64,000 nt of DNA from assembly GCA_026770025.1 (NCBI GenBank), contig JAMXDE010000006.1, positions 1,178,001-1,242,000 on the forward strand. Direction: 5' to 3'. The DNA comes from Craspedostauros australis (taxonomy: Eukaryota > Bacillariophyta > Bacillariophyceae > Mastogloiales > Achnanthaceae). A model generated the notes under the pieces. It did not search any database, was not told the DNA's origin, and was given only the letters and a program-made list of their open reading frames with translations. Positions 62,441 to 64,000 of the stretch are shown one piece after another. Positions within the stretch are counted from its first letter, which is position 1. Each line of letters opens with the position of its first letter. The position numbers and the translations under genes are program-made.

Positions 62441-63355
62441 ATGACGGAAGATACCATCGCCTCCGAAGTGCTCTCCGCATCGCTGGGTGGTGCCATTTCG
62501 GCATCCATCCTGTACCCGCTGGAGGTCCTCAAGACTCGCATGCAGGCTCTGGACGATGACGACGAAGACAAGGACAAAGGGATGTGGGAATACGCTGCGA
62601 CATTGTACGACAAGCAGGGTGCCGGGGTCTACTTCCAGGGCATCGAAACCTCGGCTGTGCAATCGGCCATGGAGAAGGCCTTTTACTTTTTTGCCTACAC
62701 GGTATTGAAACAGATGCATGGCGTCATCACCTTGCAGCCATCGTCATCGATGGGCGCATCCACCAACCTGGCCTTGGGTTGTTTGGCGGAATGGGCCCAT
62801 CTGCCAATCACCATGCCGATCGATTGCTTGACGACGGCGATCCAGACCAACACCAAAAAGGAAAGCGCCGTCGCCTTGATGCTCTCGATCCTGCAGAAGG
62901 GCGACATGTACAAAGGTCTGCAGGCCTACTATGTGCTGTGCTTCAAACCAGCTCTGCAATACACCGTCTTCGAACAGGTCAAGAAGACCGTGCTGAAGGG
63001 ACGCAAGAATAAGTCCTTGACGGCGGGAGAGGCCTTCCTGCTCGGCATGGTGGCGCGCGCCGTGGCCACCATCGCCGTGTTCCCATTCCTGCGTGCCAAG
63101 GTCGTGATGCAAACGCGCAAGAAGAAGCCGGACGCGGACGAAGTCGATGCGACGCCACCGCCTTCCCTGATGTCCATGCTGTGGGAGATGTACCAGACGG
63201 ATGGCATTGGCGGTCTGTACCAAGGATTGGGGCCGGAGCTGACACGCGGCGTGTTTTCGGCGGCGCTCATGTTGATGATCAAGGAGCAGATCAATGGTGG
63301 TGTCAAGACGGTGCTGTACGGCAACACCACTGCGTCGAGGAGACCAAGGCGATGA
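62441..63355 (+). CDS. Mitochondrial-carrier-family protein, peroxisomal adenine nucleotide transporter-like
   Basis: 304 residues without visible intron. Three carrier repeats show the signature after each odd helix: PLEVLKTRMQ, PIDCLTTAIQTN and PFLRAKVVMQ. Between them lie GVYFQGIETSAVQSAMEKAF and GLYQGLGPELTRGVFSAALM, which fit the SLC25A17/PXN-like branch (ATP/AMP or NAD/CoA exchange across peroxisomal membranes). Repeat 2 has lost some usual residues: Thr-Thr replaces the Lys/Arg after the Pro-x-Asp. This is common in the peroxisomal branch, but the exact substrate is uncertain. The start at 62441 begins with a short hydrophilic N terminus as expected. Confidence 0.82.
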   Translation: MTEDTIASEVLSASLGGAISASILYPLEVLKTRMQALDDDDEDKDKGMWEYAATLYDKQGAGVYFQGIETSAVQSAMEKAFYFFAYTVLKQMHGVITLQPSSSMGASTNLALGCLAEWAHLPITMPIDCLTTAIQTNTKKESAVALMLSILQKGDMYKGLQAYYVLCFKPALQYTVFEQVKKTVLKGRKNKSLTAGEAFLLGMVARAVATIAVFPFLRAKVVMQTRKKKPDADEVDATPPPSLMSMLWEMYQTDGIGGLYQGLGPELTRGVFSAALMLMIKEQINGGVKTVLYGNTTASRRPRR

Positions 63356-63761
63356 GACCAATGGGATCAAAGAAGAAGAAGAGAGCTGGGGTGATGCAAC
63401 GTGATGCAACGTGACGCAATGTGATCCGGTATGAGTACGTTACGGTTCAATGGGCTGGTAGAGTAATCAATTTCATATGTACTCTGCAAGCGGTCAACTC
63501 CCTAGCGAGAATGTTAGAGGAGTGTAGAGTCTTCCAAGTGCAAGGTTGCCGAAACGCCGACAGTGAATTGAATATTCCAGAGAGACTAATATTCTGTCCT
63601 GTATCCACACTGTGCCATGGCAATGTGAGGTGGACAGACCGAATGAATGAAACTTTCCATCGCCGGAACCGACATCCGAGCGCTTCTCGTAACGACCACC
63701 GCAAGATAATCTCTCGTACCCCTACTCTCAGTGCATGGTAGAGGAACCTTCAACAAACAAG
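63356..63761. other. 3' flank of the carrier gene, no gene seen
   Basis: Nothing coding is supported in this stretch. Confidence 0.45.
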
Positions 63762-64000
63762 TCAGGGTGGTGGATGAGGGCGTGATGGAGAGCTTGGCTT
63801 TAATGTTTTTATTGTCCTGCTTGATGTACGTATGTTTCCATGATGGTTGTTGGGATAGAATTTGGTGAAGGAGTTGTCCAATTGGCTGCGTAGGGCCACA
63901 ATGCTGGCGAAGCGCGGCTTGTCACTGATTGGATGACCCGCATGCTGCACTGATACCATTGGTCCGGCATTGTGTCGCGTTGAAACACGGAACGGAGTGC
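63762..64000 (-). other. Possible 3' end of a minus-strand gene running out of the window
   Basis: A minus-strand frame is open from the window edge to 63762 and reads MVSVQHAGHPISDKPRFASI, ending RPHPPP. It could be the C terminus of a gene whose remainder lies to the right. No domain is recognisable, so this is a weak call. Confidence 0.25.

Noticed and set aside
1-64000. tRNA, rRNA or CRISPR sequences
   Set aside because: No convincing tRNA B-box context, rRNA core sequence or spaced palindromic array was found by eye; a tRNA could still be missed without a scan.

Overview
The window reads as nuclear DNA of a photosynthetic stramenopile, most probably a diatom. It carries a fucoxanthin-chlorophyll a/c (Lhcf-type) antenna gene, a heat-shock-factor-type DNA-binding gene, a protein with the 'DILCGRG...HPGN' domain that is abundant in diatoms, several presequences with an A-F/S-F plastid-type cleavage context, and short GT-AG introns. 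There are no operons, and neighbouring genes alternate strand. Calls rest on reading the translations and splice sites by eye; no database search was possible.

Positions 1-1966 hold one secreted-protein gene. Positions 1971-23734 are the striking part: a 21.8-kb nested mobile element. The outer element is bounded by inverted ends that start GACCCCGGTC and by the 4-bp repeat TTAT on both sides. It encodes a large DDD-type transposase (catalytic-type Asp at about residues 671, 756 and 865) whose layout and 4-bp target duplication recall Sola-like transposons. That gene is split by a second element, an 8,981-bp mariner/Tc1-like transposon (9634-18614) with 50-bp ends matching at 48 positions, a TA target duplication, and an uninterrupted 850-residue DD38-39D transposase. 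Removing the inner element with one TA copy rejoins the outer reading frame exactly in phase, within the conserved motif YTEAQAGK. Both elements carry decayed, intron-retaining pieces of ordinary cellular genes: a protein-L-isoaspartate methyltransferase and an N-acetylglutamate synthase GNAT domain in the inner one, and a prolyl-oligopeptidase on the minus strand in the outer one. This looks like DNA-level gene capture by both transposons.

From 23.9 kb on, the window is ordinary gene-rich DNA: a plastid-type FtsH-like M41 protein without an AAA module (-), Lhcf (+), a SELENOF-like protein lacking its redox motif (-), an OSCA/CSC1-like channel in six exons (+), a GNAT-like protein (+), the diatom-type regulatory-domain protein (-), a heat shock factor (+), a BSD2/DnaJ-type zinc-finger plastid protein (+), a UDP-sugar pyrophosphorylase in four exons (-), an ASNSD1-like asparagine-synthetase protein (+), a 1545-residue DEP-DEP-ARM protein (-), a tandem GT31-type glycosyltransferase in two exons (-), a small membrane protein (-) and a peroxisomal-type carrier (+). 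No rRNA, tRNA or CRISPR array was recognised.
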